Part shown: positions 36,909 through 45,819 of the stretch, one piece after another | How positions within the stretch are numbered: position 1 is the first letter of the stretch | Layout of the letters: the number at the start of each line of letters is the position of its first letter | Source: Chamaesiphon minutus PCC 6605 | GTDB taxonomy: Bacteria; Cyanobacteriota; Cyanobacteriia; Cyanobacteriales; Chamaesiphonaceae | DNA length: 64,000 bases | NCBI RefSeq assembly: GCF_000317145.1 | Contig: NC_019697.1 | Location: 310,001-374,000 of the forward strand | Direction of reading: 5' to 3' | Program-made: the position numbers and the translations under genes | Notes under the pieces: generated by a model | What the model was told of the DNA's origin: nothing | The model's database searches: none | What the model saw: the letters and a program-made list of their open reading frames with translations, nothing else

Positions 36909-37871
36909 ATGTCAATCTCACTCAAGTCTGCGCAATCGATTTTTTCTAACACGTTAATTGCTGATGCAGTGCCTGCCGTCACCGCAGCGTTCGAGCAACT
37001 CAGCGTTGAAGATCAATTAGCCTTACTTTGGTACGCTTACACTGAGATGGGAGTTACAATTACTCCAGCAGCCACTGGTTCGGCAAGTATGGCACTCGCA
37101 CAACCACTACTCAACGATATTAAAGCGATGCAGCCTACGGCGCAGACTCAAGTCATGACTGACTTGGCAATGCACACCGACACGCCAATTTGTCGGACTT
37201 TTACATCATTCCGGATGAATACCAAACTGGGATTTTGGTACGAACTGGGACAAATGATGAAACAGGGTTTGGTAGCACCGATTCCAGTAGGTTATCAGCC
37301 TTCTGCCGAAGCAACTGCTTTACTCGAAACCATTAAGGAACTCGATGCAGGCCAACAAATCACTGTACTGCGCAATACCGTAGTTAACATGGGTTACGAT
37401 CCCGCACGCGGTCAAGACTATGACAAACGCGAAGCACCCTTAGTTACTCCTCGTGCTTTTGCAGATCGCTCGCGCGCAGCGATCGAAGGTGTAGATAACT
37501 ATACAGTCCTGAGCTACATCGACAACATGAATGCCTTTGACTTCATGGCAGCATCGGGTTTATTTGCAGAAGAAGGCGCGCTGCAACCTCCATTCCAAGC
37601 TCCAGTTGTCGGTCAAGCGGCGATTCTCACTTACATGCGTGAAGAATGCGTAGGCTTGAAGATGTTACCAGAACGCGGTGTCGTCGAACCGATCGATGAT
37701 GGTTACACTCAAATCAAAGTTACAGGTAAAGTTCAAACCCCTTGGTTTGGTGCCAGTGTCGGTATGAACATTGCTTGGCGGTTCTTGCTCGATCCTCAAG
37801 GTAAAATCTTCTTCGTCGCGATCGATCTTCTCGCTTCGCCTAAAGAATTACTCAACCTTCGTCGCGCTTAA
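36909..37871 (+). CDS. ocp: orange carotenoid protein (OCP)
   Basis: 320-residue blue-light photoreceptor and phycobilisome quencher. The alpha-helical carotenoid-binding N-domain (about 1-165) is joined by a linker to an NTF2-like C-domain (about 195-315). Residues aligning with known functional ones are present: W41, Y44, W110, R155 (salt bridge partner), E246, Y203 and W290 (hydrogen bonds to the keto group; E244, Y201 and W288 in Synechocystis numbering). A27 replaces the arginine of Synechocystis OCP1, and the linker differs. A good terminator follows. No FRP gene is adjacent. Which OCP clade it belongs to needs a tree. Confidence 0.96.
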   Translation: MSISLKSAQSIFSNTLIADAVPAVTAAFEQLSVEDQLALLWYAYTEMGVTITPAATGSASMALAQPLLNDIKAMQPTAQTQVMTDLAMHTDTPICRTFTSFRMNTKLGFWYELGQMMKQGLVAPIPVGYQPSAEATALLETIKELDAGQQITVLRNTVVNMGYDPARGQDYDKREAPLVTPRAFADRSRAAIEGVDNYTVLSYIDNMNAFDFMAASGLFAEEGALQPPFQAPVVGQAAILTYMREECVGLKMLPERGVVEPIDDGYTQIKVTGKVQTPWFGASVGMNIAWRFLLDPQGKIFFVAIDLLASPKELLNLRRA

Positions 37872-37910
37872 GTTTTAGCTTCAACCGATTAATTAATTGC
37901 TATTCGATCG

Positions 37911-37940
37911 GGGTACCTATTTATTAGGTATCCTTTTTTT
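37911..37940 (+). terminator. rho-independent terminator of ocp
   Basis: GGGTACCTA-TTTAT-TAGGTATCC followed by seven T, 40 bp past the ocp stop. This is the best-formed terminator in the window. Confidence 0.9.
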
Positions 37941-37985
37941 GTGGCTCGATCGTGTCGGTTCTGTTTTATTTTGGGGGTTAGAGTT

Positions 37986-38243
37986 ATGACTGCTGAGGAG
38001 TTGTTGGATCGTTATGCCGCTGGGAAACGCGGTTTTAGTGGCATTAATATTCGGGAAGCGCACCTGGAAGGAGCTGTCTTGACTGGAATTAACCTTAGTC
38101 GAGCCAATCTGCAAGTTGCTAATTTGAAAAATGCCATTTTAGATAGTGCTAATCTCCGTGGTGCCGATCTTACTGGCATTGAATTGAGTGGATGTTATTT
38201 GGATGATACTATCATGCCAAACGGAGATATCATCAGTGAATAA
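37986..38243 (+). CDS. small pentapeptide-repeat protein
   Basis: 85 residues from ATG 37986. After a short helical start (MTAEELLDRYAAGKRGFSG), A(N/D)LxX units follow: LSRANLQVANLKNAILDSANL and RGADL, about eight pentapeptides forming a short right-handed quadrilateral beta-helix. The leader GGGGGTTAGAG is a poor ribosome-binding site. Function unknown; it lies after the ocp terminator and is probably a separate unit. A longer form from an in-frame start at 37941 would begin inside the terminator tail and is unlikely. Confidence 0.8.
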   Translation: MTAEELLDRYAAGKRGFSGINIREAHLEGAVLTGINLSRANLQVANLKNAILDSANLRGADLTGIELSGCYLDDTIMPNGDIISE

Positions 38244-38256
38244 AGTAGTAGAGAAA

Positions 38257-38439
38257 CGTAGGGTGGGCAGTGCCCACCGAACATTTAAAGCCATTTCAAA
38301 AAGAATTCAATCTGTTTTTATCGATCTCAATCTCTTCACTAATCGTTCGCAAAGCATACCGTAGGTAATCGACATTAAACACATCAAACATTTGTCTTTT
38401 CAATCAAAATTTGTGTTGGTGGGCACTGCCCACCCTACG
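38257..38439. repeat. MITE-like element, 183 bp with perfect 22-bp terminal inverted repeats
   Basis: The left end (38257-38278) starts CGTAGGGTGGGCAGTGCC, and the right end (38418-38439) is its exact complement. Each end is itself partly palindromic (GGTGGGCA/TGCCCACC). The interior is AT-rich and has no coding frame. No clear target duplication; the flanks TAGAG and CTCTA extend the inverted repeat imperfectly. It may be a non-autonomous transposable element or a large structured repeat. It fills most of the gap between the pentapeptide and helicase genes. Confidence 0.7.
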
Positions 38440-38621
38440 CTCTATTAGATTAGATGTTAATCAATAGAACAATCTCTTCGCTAATCGATCGAGATAAATA
38501 TTGCCTTCAAGAAAACATCTTCACTGCCAACAATAACTCGCAAAAGAGCGATCGAATACACTCATCCACCTATCTACCCTCTTGCGCTACCATAAGGTGT
38601 GCCTACCTTTGAGCAATTTTT

Positions 38622-40127
38622 ATGGCAAGAGTGCCAACTCTGAGCTACGATCGCGGAACATTGTTACTCCATCCACCACCGAAGGGTAGAGGCTGGATGG
38701 AGTATGCAACTTGGGACGATCGCGTCGAGAAATTTCGGATTCCAGGAATTAATTATCGCCAAGTCATCGAAGCACTCCAGCACGACAATACCGACTTTAT
38801 CGACAAAGCCAAAGCTTTTGCCTCGCTCGAACTAGACTCGCAACTCAACCTCGAACCCTATCCCCATCAAGCAGCGGCTCTAATGGCGTGGAAACAGGCC
38901 GGTAGACAGGGTGTTATCGTTTTACCTACCGGAGCGGGTAAAACTCTAGTCGCGCAGCTTGCAATCGCTGCTACCCCCCGCAGCACGTTGATTCTGGTAC
39001 CGACGATCGATTTGATGCATCAATGGTACGCGCAGTTGTTGACGGCTTTTCCGGGAACTGAGATTGGCTTACTCGGCGGCGGTTCGCGCGATCGATCGCC
39101 GATTTTGATTTCGACTTACGATAGTGCGGCGATTCAGATCGAATCGTTGGGCGATTTATATGGGTTATTAATCTGTGATGAATGTCATCATTTACCGACT
39201 GAATTTTATCGAGTAGTGGCAGAATATTCGATCGCGCCATATCGATTGGGATTGAGTGCGACTCCCGAACGTAGTGACGGCAAACATCAAGATCTAGAGC
39301 TGTTATTGGGCAAAGAAGTCTATCGTCAAACTGCGGCAGATCTGGCAGGTTCGGCTTTATCTCCCTATCGAGTCGAACAGATTGAAGTGAAATTAAGCGA
39401 TGAAGAACTCAGCCGCTATCACGAACTAATTGCCGAACGCGATCGTTTTTTGCGAAGTCAAAAAATCTCGTTTGGTAGTATCGATGGTTGGCAGAAATTT
39501 ATCCGCGCTAGTTGTCGATCGACAGAAGGTAGACGGGCGATGTTAGCCCATCGAGAAGCTAAAGAAATCACTTTATCGACTAACGGTAAATTACGAATTC
39601 TAGCAGAAATTCTCGATCGCCATTATCCCGAATCCACGCTGATTTTTACCAGCGATAATGCGACTGTATACCGTATCGCTCAAAGTTTATTAATTCCCGC
39701 AATCACCCACCATACCCCAGTCAAAGAACGCCATCAAATTCTTACCCACTTTCGCGAGGGTACTTATAATGTCTTGGTAGCATCTCAAGTCTTAAATGAA
39801 GGTGTGGATGTCCCAGCAGCAAGTATTGCTGTTATTTTATCTGGTACCGCTTCGCCTCGCGAATATATCCAAAGATTGGGACGAATTCTGCGTAAGGGCA
39901 AAGCCGATAAACAAGCCATATTATATGAGTTAATTAGTAAAGGAACGAGTGAAGAACGCGTCTCTGCTCGCCGACGGGGTGATATGTCTGAAGACGATCG
40001 CTCGGAATCTGCTAAAGTAATTCAGTTACCAATTCGGTATGGTGAAAGTGTAGATCGATCTCTTAAAGTTGCCGAAGCAGATTCAGAATCTAAATCGCCC
40101 GATCGAGATGGTGATTTGAGATATTAG
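38622..40127 (+). CDS. XPB/Rad25-like SF2 DNA helicase
   Basis: 501 residues. A short N-terminal damage-recognition-like region (about 1-85; LSYDRGTLLL, WDDRVEKF) precedes the helicase core. Motif I is LPTGAGKT, II DECHH, III GLSATPERSDG, V ASQVLNEGVDVP and VI YIQRLGRILRKG. The C-terminus is polar and probably disordered. Archaeal and bacterial XPB-like proteins act in DNA repair, often beside a Bax1-like nuclease; no such gene is next to this one. It starts with ATG after TTGAGCAATTTTT without a clear Shine-Dalgarno. Function in DNA repair is inferred. Confidence 0.88.
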   Translation: MARVPTLSYDRGTLLLHPPPKGRGWMEYATWDDRVEKFRIPGINYRQVIEALQHDNTDFIDKAKAFASLELDSQLNLEPYPHQAAALMAWKQAGRQGVIVLPTGAGKTLVAQLAIAATPRSTLILVPTIDLMHQWYAQLLTAFPGTEIGLLGGGSRDRSPILISTYDSAAIQIESLGDLYGLLICDECHHLPTEFYRVVAEYSIAPYRLGLSATPERSDGKHQDLELLLGKEVYRQTAADLAGSALSPYRVEQIEVKLSDEELSRYHELIAERDRFLRSQKISFGSIDGWQKFIRASCRSTEGRRAMLAHREAKEITLSTNGKLRILAEILDRHYPESTLIFTSDNATVYRIAQSLLIPAITHHTPVKERHQILTHFREGTYNVLVASQVLNEGVDVPAASIAVILSGTASPREYIQRLGRILRKGKADKQAILYELISKGTSEERVSARRRGDMSEDDRSESAKVIQLPIRYGESVDRSLKVAEADSESKSPDRDGDLRY

Positions 40128-40243
40128 ATAACCTAAGTTATTACTTTTACTCTAGCGGTTTCAATCGTTGGCATTCTAGTGGGTAGCAACTTGAGTTAGA
40201 TATTGCTCGATGACTGCTAAAATTGAGAGGTGTAAAGTAAATA

Positions 40244-40426
40244 ATGTCAACGCCTACCGATACTCAATTGAGAGGGTTGTATCGTCTCAGCTATTGGCTA
40301 ACATATATCATGATTCAGCCGATATATCTCGTCTGTATTGACGATCGAACAAATAACTTATATATTTTGGCTGGCGAAAACGAAAACTTAGAATTTCAGA
40401 TTACACCAAATGGAGGCGTATTCTAA
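40244..40426 (+). CDS. small conserved protein, DUF6888-like
   Basis: 60 residues: a hydrophobic, aromatic N-terminal half (LYRLSYWLTYIMIQPIYLVCIDDRT) followed by NLYILAGENENLEFQI. From memory this resembles the cyanobacterial family DUF6888, commonly placed next to DUF6887. Its TAA overlaps the ATG of the next gene by one base. The pair may be a toxin-antitoxin-like or other two-component small module; no activity is established. Confidence 0.65.
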   Translation: MSTPTDTQLRGLYRLSYWLTYIMIQPIYLVCIDDRTNNLYILAGENENLEFQITPNGGVF

Positions 40427-40623
40427 TGAGTCAAATTAATTATGCCCAGATGTCAGATGGAGAATTAAGACAGTACTTTCTTAGACATCGAGATGATAAG
40501 AAAGCCTTGAGAGCTTATCTCGATCGAATTGGAGATCGTCAGCACGATCTAATTACAACTGTAGATGACCCAGATTTTGAGGCTAAAATTCAAGCAGCAG
40601 TTAATAAAAAAATTGAGCCATGA
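40426..40623 (+). CDS. small conserved protein, DUF6887-like
   Basis: 65 polar residues: INYAQMSDGELRQYFLRHRDDKKALRAYLDRI, then an acidic/basic C-terminus. The ELRxYxLxHRDD pattern is the mark of DUF6887 as I recall it. Translation is coupled to the gene before it (TAATG; GGAGG at 40411-40415 lies about 10 nt before the start). Charged and helical, it could be the antidote or adaptor of the hydrophobic partner; this is speculative. Confidence 0.7.
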   Translation: MSQINYAQMSDGELRQYFLRHRDDKKALRAYLDRIGDRQHDLITTVDDPDFEAKIQAAVNKKIEP

Positions 40624-40723
40624 ATGGAAATGTTGAATAAAAAATAAAACTAATTTAACATTGCTATATTTAAAAAGATGAGTTTACGGTAAAGTGGTAA
40701 ATATCTAAATTAGTTTCTCGATT

Positions 40724-41116
40724 ATGACTAAAAAAATTATTCAAACCGATCTCGCACCCGCACCAGTAGGGCCATATAATCAAGCGATCGTGGCAACGGG
40801 TAAAATGTTATTTGTATCGGGACAAGTCGCGCTCGATCCAGCGACCAATCAACTAGTTTATGATGGTGATGTGGCTAGACAAACAGAGCAAGTGATGGCC
40901 AATTTAGGCGCAATATTAAAAGAAGCTGGAGCGACATTTGAGGATGTAGTTAAGACTGGCGTTTTTCTCAAAGACATGAATGATTTCGCTACAATGAATG
41001 GAGTCTATAGCCGTTATTTCGATGAAGCCACCGCTCCGGCTCGTGCTTGCGTGGAAGTCGCGCGATTGCCAAAAGACGTATTAGTCGAGATCGATTGTAT
41101 TGCCGTAATTAGCTAA
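40724..41116 (+). CDS. ridA: RidA/YjgF enamine-imine deaminase
   Basis: 130 residues. It hydrolyses reactive 2-aminoacrylate made by PLP enzymes. It has [22 protein letters not shown], and the conserved arginine and acidic site in [24 protein letters not shown]. Typical length for the trimeric archetypal RidA class. It lies between the small-protein pair and a membrane glycosyltransferase gene (same strand, 53-bp gap). Confidence 0.95.
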   Translation: MTKKIIQTDLAPAPVGPYNQAIVATGKMLFVSGQVALDPATNQLVYDGDVARQTEQVMANLGAILKEAGATFEDVVKTGVFLKDMNDFATMNGVYSRYFDEATAPARACVEVARLPKDVLVEIDCIAVIS

Positions 41117-41169
41117 TCGTCGGCGGCTCGGTTAGACTCCCAAATTCTACCTCAATAGTAGTTTTATTT

Positions 41170-42138
41170 ATGACCGAGACTACTAGTCGCTTGATGCCTA
41201 AATATTCGCTAGTCGTGCCAATTTATAACGAAGAAAGTACGATTCCCGCGCTATATCAGCGGGTGAGTGCTGTAATGGATCGATTGGACGGTAATTCAGA
41301 ATTAATTTTGGTCGATGATGGTAGTCGCGATCGCACATTAGACTTGTTAAGAGAATTACACGATCGCGACAGTCGAGTGATATATCTTAGACTAGCACGA
41401 AATTTTGGCCATCAAATTGCTGTGACAGCTGGCTTAAATTACGTTCGAGGCGAAGCAATTATCGTGTTCGATGCCGACTTACAAGATCCGCCAGAATTAA
41501 TTCCCGATCTGCTGGCATTGTGGCAACAAGGCTATCACGTCGTCTATGCCCAACGCACCAAAAGAGTGCGGGAAGGCTGGTTTAAGCGGCTCTGTGCCTA
41601 CCTTTTTTATCGCATCCTCCAACAACTTGCTAATGTCGATATTCCCGCCGATACAGGCGATTTTTGCTTGATGGATCGTCAGGTAGTGGATTTGCTAAAT
41701 CAAATGCCCGAACGCAATCGATATATCCGAGGATTGCGATCGTGGGTAGGATTCAATCAAATTGCCTTTAAATTCGAGCGCGATTTACGATTTGCTGGTA
41801 ATGTCAAATATACGTTTGCCAAAAGTTTCGGGTTGGCAATTAATGGTTTAGTTTCATTTTCGACTGTGCCATTAAGATTGTCTACTTATTTAGGTCTATT
41901 TTCCGCAGTACTCGCGATCGTGATGGCAATTCTCGTTCTCTATTGGCGACTATTTATTCCCCATTCAACTCTAACGGGTTTCGCCACGATCGCGATCGCC
42001 ATTTTCTTTTTAGGTGCGGTGCAACTAATTAGTATCGGTATTTTAGGCGAATACATCGGACGCATTTATGAAGAAGTAAAGCATCGTCCGTTATATACGA
42101 TCGCCGAGGTGGGGCGAAAAATAGAGGGTAGGGGATAG
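41170..42138 (+). CDS. GT2 polyprenyl-phosphate glycosyltransferase (DPM1/GtrB-like)
   Basis: 322 residues. The GT-A catalytic domain has [41 protein letters not shown] and the late [14 protein letters not shown] and [13 protein letters not shown] regions. Two C-terminal transmembrane hairpin helices follow (about 238-260 and 270-292). Such enzymes move a sugar from a nucleotide donor to undecaprenyl phosphate for later transfer outside the membrane. The stop codon lies inside GGGGATA heptamer repeats. Confidence 0.9.
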   Translation: MTETTSRLMPKYSLVVPIYNEESTIPALYQRVSAVMDRLDGNSELILVDDGSRDRTLDLLRELHDRDSRVIYLRLARNFGHQIAVTAGLNYVRGEAIIVFDADLQDPPELIPDLLALWQQGYHVVYAQRTKRVREGWFKRLCAYLFYRILQQLANVDIPADTGDFCLMDRQVVDLLNQMPERNRYIRGLRSWVGFNQIAFKFERDLRFAGNVKYTFAKSFGLAINGLVSFSTVPLRLSTYLGLFSAVLAIVMAILVLYWRLFIPHSTLTGFATIAIAIFFLGAVQLISIGILGEYIGRIYEEVKHRPLYTIAEVGRKIEGRG

Positions 42139-42186
42139 GGGATAGTCGATGGTTATCAATATTGGCGTTGCTAAAACCAGCGATGT

Positions 42187-42459
42187 TTAATCTTCGCCCA
42201 TAACGATGCGCCATTCGTGTAATTCGTAGGTTACACAATGATTTTGCACCAGCGGATCGGCGGCGACAATTTTTTTGGCTTCTACTAGTGAGTCCGCCTG
42301 AAATAGCATCATGCCACCACCACGTTCGCCCCAGTATCCCGTTTTTGCCTGATGTCCGCGATCGATCAATCCCTGTACGTAAGCTTTGTGAGCGGGAACG
42401 TATCGATCGAATTCCGGCTTGGGAACTACTCCCGTTTCAATTTTGACAAACCAAGGCAT
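42187..42459 (-). CDS. YciI-family protein
   Basis: 90 residues from ATG 42459 (MPWFVKIETG). A YCII ferredoxin-like domain with the conserved His-Asp type residues (EFDRYVPAHKAYV), GGGMMLFQADSLVEAKKIVAADP and a C-terminal HEWRIVM. The open frame continues 22 residues further upstream through low-complexity CCTCTCC repeats, but the family starts at MPW. Enzymatic role of most YciI proteins is unproven. Confidence 0.85.
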   Translation of the reverse strand: MPWFVKIETGVVPKPEFDRYVPAHKAYVQGLIDRGHQAKTGYWGERGGGMMLFQADSLVEAKKIVAADPLVQNHCVTYELHEWRIVMGED

Positions 42460-42553
42460 AGAGGGGTGGAGGGGTGGATGAGGGACGGGAGAGGGGAGAG
42501 GGGGAGAGGAGGAGAGGGGAAGCAATGAACCTAGAGAACGCAGTTCCTAATCT

Positions 42554-42592
42554 CTAAAGCCTAAAGCCTAAAGCCTAAAGCCTAAAGCCTAC
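42554..42592. repeat. heptamer tandem repeat (CTAAAGC)5 abutting a stop codon
   Basis: Five perfect CTAAAGC units from 42554 to 42588 plus a partial unit whose CTA (42589-42591) is the complement of the histidine-kinase stop TAG. It is the same family as at 4698, 45818 and 47433. Confidence 0.9.
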
Positions 42593-44064
42593 CCCCTACT
42601 CCCCAACTCCGACAGCGGGAGAAAGATGGTTAAGACTTCGCCTTGTTGGAGATGTTGGCGCACGATTAGTTTACCACCGAGGAGTTGAAATAGATTCTTG
42701 GTGACATTCATATTTAGGCTGAGATTGCCTGTTTCGGGTTGAAACGTCAGCAATCTGCCGATCGAGTGGCGGCGATCGGTTTTGGTAGCGGTGGGGGTGT
42801 CGTCGTCTTCGGAGCGGGATTGGAGCTGGAGTTTGAGCTTATCGCCGACGGGGGTAACTTCGACTTGAATGCGACTACCAGAAGGGAGATTGCGAGTGAA
42901 ATTTTCTACTAAGCCAGTGAGGACTCGATCGAGAATCGTCGGGTTGCTGACGACGGTAGGGAGTTTGTGGGGGATATCTACGGCGAGATTCAGGTTACGG
43001 CGTTCGGCTTGTTGTTGCCAATGGGGCAAATTTTGTTCGAGTAGTTCGCCGATTGACATTGTAGTTAGATCGATTGCCTGGGATGGCTGATTGGTGGCGA
43101 GTTCTACCGCACTAAAAATTAGCTCCATCCGATCGATCTGTTCCGTACATTCCCGATCGATCGCGCTGAGGCGTTTGAGGACGCGCGGGGACAAATCCGG
43201 TTGACGCAGTAGCAATCGCGTCATGGTACGGATGGTAGTTAGCGGGGTACGGATTTCGTGAGTTAGTGCTTGGATCAGTTCGACGTCGGCGGCGACTTTG
43301 GTCGGCACTTCGGCTGTAGGCTGAGTGGGGGCTAGCTGGGCCACAGGCTGGTGTTCGAGTAGAGATTGACTAAATGCTACCACCCACCGATAATCAGGCT
43401 CGATCGGGCTAAATTGCGCGGCTAATTCGTCTAAATACGAGAGGTGCTGGGGTGCTGTAAGCATGATTCTTCCCCGCAGCGATTTCCACGCCAAATCTAA
43501 ATCGTCAGGATCGAAGGAAAATTGACAGTGCGGATTGCCATCTTCTTCGCCTAAGACGACGACTAAACTAAATTGCTCGGTGAGCACCAGACAAAACCGT
43601 TCGTCAGCCAGGGGATCTGTCGGGAGGATCTCGATCGGAAAATGATGGGATCGATTCGGCAGAGCCGACGCTACGCGAACGAGATGGCGATCTCCCATCT
43701 TCGCCTTACAGGGTAATAACTGGCGGCTGGAATTGGGTGTGGTAAAAGTAATCGTTTGCAACTGCGACACGAGCGTCGGATGACTAAATAAGGGCAATGG
43801 CGCGGCAATTAATAAGCCTTCAATTACCGTCTCTTCAGTCAGTTCCGCTCCACCAATCGGCGTGGGTAGAGATTTGAGCAACAACGTCTCTACAGAGGCG
43901 ATCGCGCTGTGCCATTGGCTGTTTGCTTTGAGTTCTAATTCCTGCCGATCTGAGGCTGGCTGCGGATCGGGAGGGCTAAATTCAGGTACCAGCAGATCGA
44001 TTCCCGTCGGCTCTGCTTTGGCTAATACTTCACTCAATGTTGGGAGCAACCACTTTCTGACCAC
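42589..44064 (-). CDS. sensor histidine kinase with degenerate ATP-binding domain
   Basis: 491 residues, no transmembrane helix. The N-terminal about 260 residues form an unrecognised sensory region (begins RKWLLPTLSEVLAKAEPTG). The phosphoacceptor H-box is ALTHEIRTPLTTIRTM, followed by a dimerisation helix. The HATPase domain keeps an N-box-like LVENFTRN, but the usual DxGxG is replaced by an EDDDTP region and GxGLGL by ETGNLSLNM, so ATP binding is doubtful. GTG start at 44064. A GACGCTACGCGAACG repeat core lies inside the gene (43664-43687, encoding RVASAL). No response regulator is adjacent. Confidence 0.8.
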   Translation of the reverse strand: MVRKWLLPTLSEVLAKAEPTGIDLLVPEFSPPDPQPASDRQELELKANSQWHSAIASVETLLLKSLPTPIGGAELTEETVIEGLLIAAPLPLFSHPTLVSQLQTITFTTPNSSRQLLPCKAKMGDRHLVRVASALPNRSHHFPIEILPTDPLADERFCLVLTEQFSLVVVLGEEDGNPHCQFSFDPDDLDLAWKSLRGRIMLTAPQHLSYLDELAAQFSPIEPDYRWVVAFSQSLLEHQPVAQLAPTQPTAEVPTKVAADVELIQALTHEIRTPLTTIRTMTRLLLRQPDLSPRVLKRLSAIDRECTEQIDRMELIFSAVELATNQPSQAIDLTTMSIGELLEQNLPHWQQQAERRNLNLAVDIPHKLPTVVSNPTILDRVLTGLVENFTRNLPSGSRIQVEVTPVGDKLKLQLQSRSEDDDTPTATKTDRRHSIGRLLTFQPETGNLSLNMNVTKNLFQLLGGKLIVRQHLQQGEVLTIFLPLSELGSRG

Positions 44065-44182
44065 GATATACCCGACTGCTAGACTGATATTCCAAAGGTT
44101 AACGGATCTAACATACCCGATCGTAGGTGTAAAACCGAACTTCAGTTATGCTAATATCCGTCAGCACGGGAGCGATGCGAAA

Positions 44183-44869
44183 TTAATAACCATTTGCGGC
44201 TAAAAAATCAGGAGTAATTATTTCGCGTTCCCTGAATGCAGAACGGGGCGACATCGTTAACTTTTCGACATATTTACCTAAAATATCTGCCTCTAAATTT
44301 ACCCACTCATTTAGTTGAAGTTGCGACAAATTTGTCTGGGCGTATGTATGTGGAATTACGGCAACTGTAAACCAATTTCCACCGCGATCGCACTCAGCAA
44401 TTGTCAGGCTCACGCCATTGACAGCAATGCTTCCTTTAGAAACCAGATAGCGACTTAGATAATCCGACCATTGTGCAGTCAGCGACTCAGGTGCGGCAAA
44501 TCGCATTTCCCAGGAAGTTGCGGTACTCTTGCTAGAGACAAGCCTGCCGATTCCGTCAATATGTCCGGTGACAAAATGACCGCCAATTTTGCCACCAACT
44601 CGGAGCGATGTTTCTAAATTCGCATAGTTAGATGTGCGATCTTTTTGACCGATCGTTGTACGATCTATAGTCTCTGGAGAAACAGTTACGATAAATCCTT
44701 GTGGTAAAATTTCTTCGACTGTCAAACACGCGCCATCTACAGCTACACTATCACCAATAGTTAGATCGGTTAAAATGAGTGCGGCATCTTTAGATCTGCA
44801 CAAAACCTCCAACCGATCGTCAGTCAAAAGGCGTAAATTTCCCAGCGATTGGACTAGTCCTGTAAACAT
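44183..44869 (-). CDS. ribE: riboflavin synthase alpha subunit
   Basis: 228 residues with the two internally homologous lumazine-binding domains: MFTGLVQSLG at the start, DGACLTVEEI, then GGKIGGHFVTGHIDGIG opening the second half and VNGVSLTI. It dismutates two 6,7-dimethyl-8-ribityllumazine molecules to riboflavin. The C-terminus (PRSAFREREIITPDFLAANGY) is longer than the usual end by about 15 residues. Start ATG at 44869. Confidence 0.95.
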   Translation of the reverse strand: MFTGLVQSLGNLRLLTDDRLEVLCRSKDAALILTDLTIGDSVAVDGACLTVEEILPQGFIVTVSPETIDRTTIGQKDRTSNYANLETSLRVGGKIGGHFVTGHIDGIGRLVSSKSTATSWEMRFAAPESLTAQWSDYLSRYLVSKGSIAVNGVSLTIAECDRGGNWFTVAVIPHTYAQTNLSQLQLNEWVNLEADILGKYVEKLTMSPRSAFREREIITPDFLAANGY

Positions 44870-45324
44870 CTATTTTCAGTCAAAGTACTATTCGCGATTC
44901 AACGTTTGGTAGGTCATCCTGGAGACATGTCGGCACTAAGTGCCAATACTCAAGCCCATCCGACTAATTACCTCAACTTCTATTTTAAACTTTAATGTTC
45001 TTTAATACACTTGCATCTAAAAAATAACTACCAGCAACTATCCCGAACTCGATCGCAGAATCTGGTATCACCTTATACCTCATGTCTGAAAAGTTTCTAC
45101 TGAAACGATCGAATTAAATGTAGCCTTCCTTACAAAGCTGCCATATCTTATAATTTCCAACTTTAACGTTCGTCACCATCCAGATTCGGTATATAAACTA
45201 GCGGAAACCATCGCGATCGCTCTGAAAGTTGCTGGTATTGCCTCAAACGCCCGGTCTGCGGATTTTCACCTTTAAAGTGCTCACCCACCTGTATCTGTCA
45301 AAATAATTACTAAAGGAACCCACC
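44870..45324. other. 455-bp divergent intergenic region
   Basis: No gene. A GGCACTAAGTGCC palindrome lies at about 44932-44944. CTAAAGGAAC (about 45311-45320) supplies the ribosome-binding site of the plus-strand gene. Promoters were not resolved. Confidence 0.4.
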
Positions 45325-45819
45325 ATGATTGAAATGAAAGTTGCTGGTATCGCTCTGGACGCCGTTTCCCGCAGTCCGATCATTTTACTCAAAGATGCTT
45401 CAGACCGTCGTGCATTACCAATATATATCAGTCAAGAGCAGGCCAAGGCGATCGTCAATGCGCTAGAAAAGCAAACACCACCTAGACCATTTACACACGA
45501 TCTGATGGTTAACATCTTTGAAAGTTGCGATATCAAGGTAGAACGGATTGCGATCAATTCCTTACAGGACAACACTTTCTACGCATCAATCGCGATTAAT
45601 ACCAACGGTCAAATTCGCGAAATCGACGCTCGTCCCAGCGATGCGATCGCGATCGCCATTCGCACTAAAGCACCGATTTGGGTAATCGAAGAAGTCATCG
45701 CCGATGCTTCGATTCCGGTAGATCGCGATGCTGACGAGCAAGAGCGTCAAGCTTTCCGCAGCTTTGTTTCCAATCTTCGCCCAGACGATCTGATTCGCAA
45801 AGGTGGTTACGCTTCTTAG
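45325..45819 (+). CDS. bifunctional nuclease family protein (DUF151/BFN)
   Basis: 164 residues. It has MKVAGIALDAVSRSPIILLKD, LPIYISQEQAKAIVNAL, TFYASIAIN and RPSDAIAIAIRTKAPIWV, the core of the BFN domain; homologues have reported DNase/RNase activity. AAAGGA precedes the ATG. The stop is directly followed by an AGGCTTT heptamer array. Activity in cyanobacteria is not established here. Confidence 0.9.
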   Translation: MIEMKVAGIALDAVSRSPIILLKDASDRRALPIYISQEQAKAIVNALEKQTPPRPFTHDLMVNIFESCDIKVERIAINSLQDNTFYASIAINTNGQIREIDARPSDAIAIAIRTKAPIWVIEEVIADASIPVDRDADEQERQAFRSFVSNLRPDDLIRKGGYAS

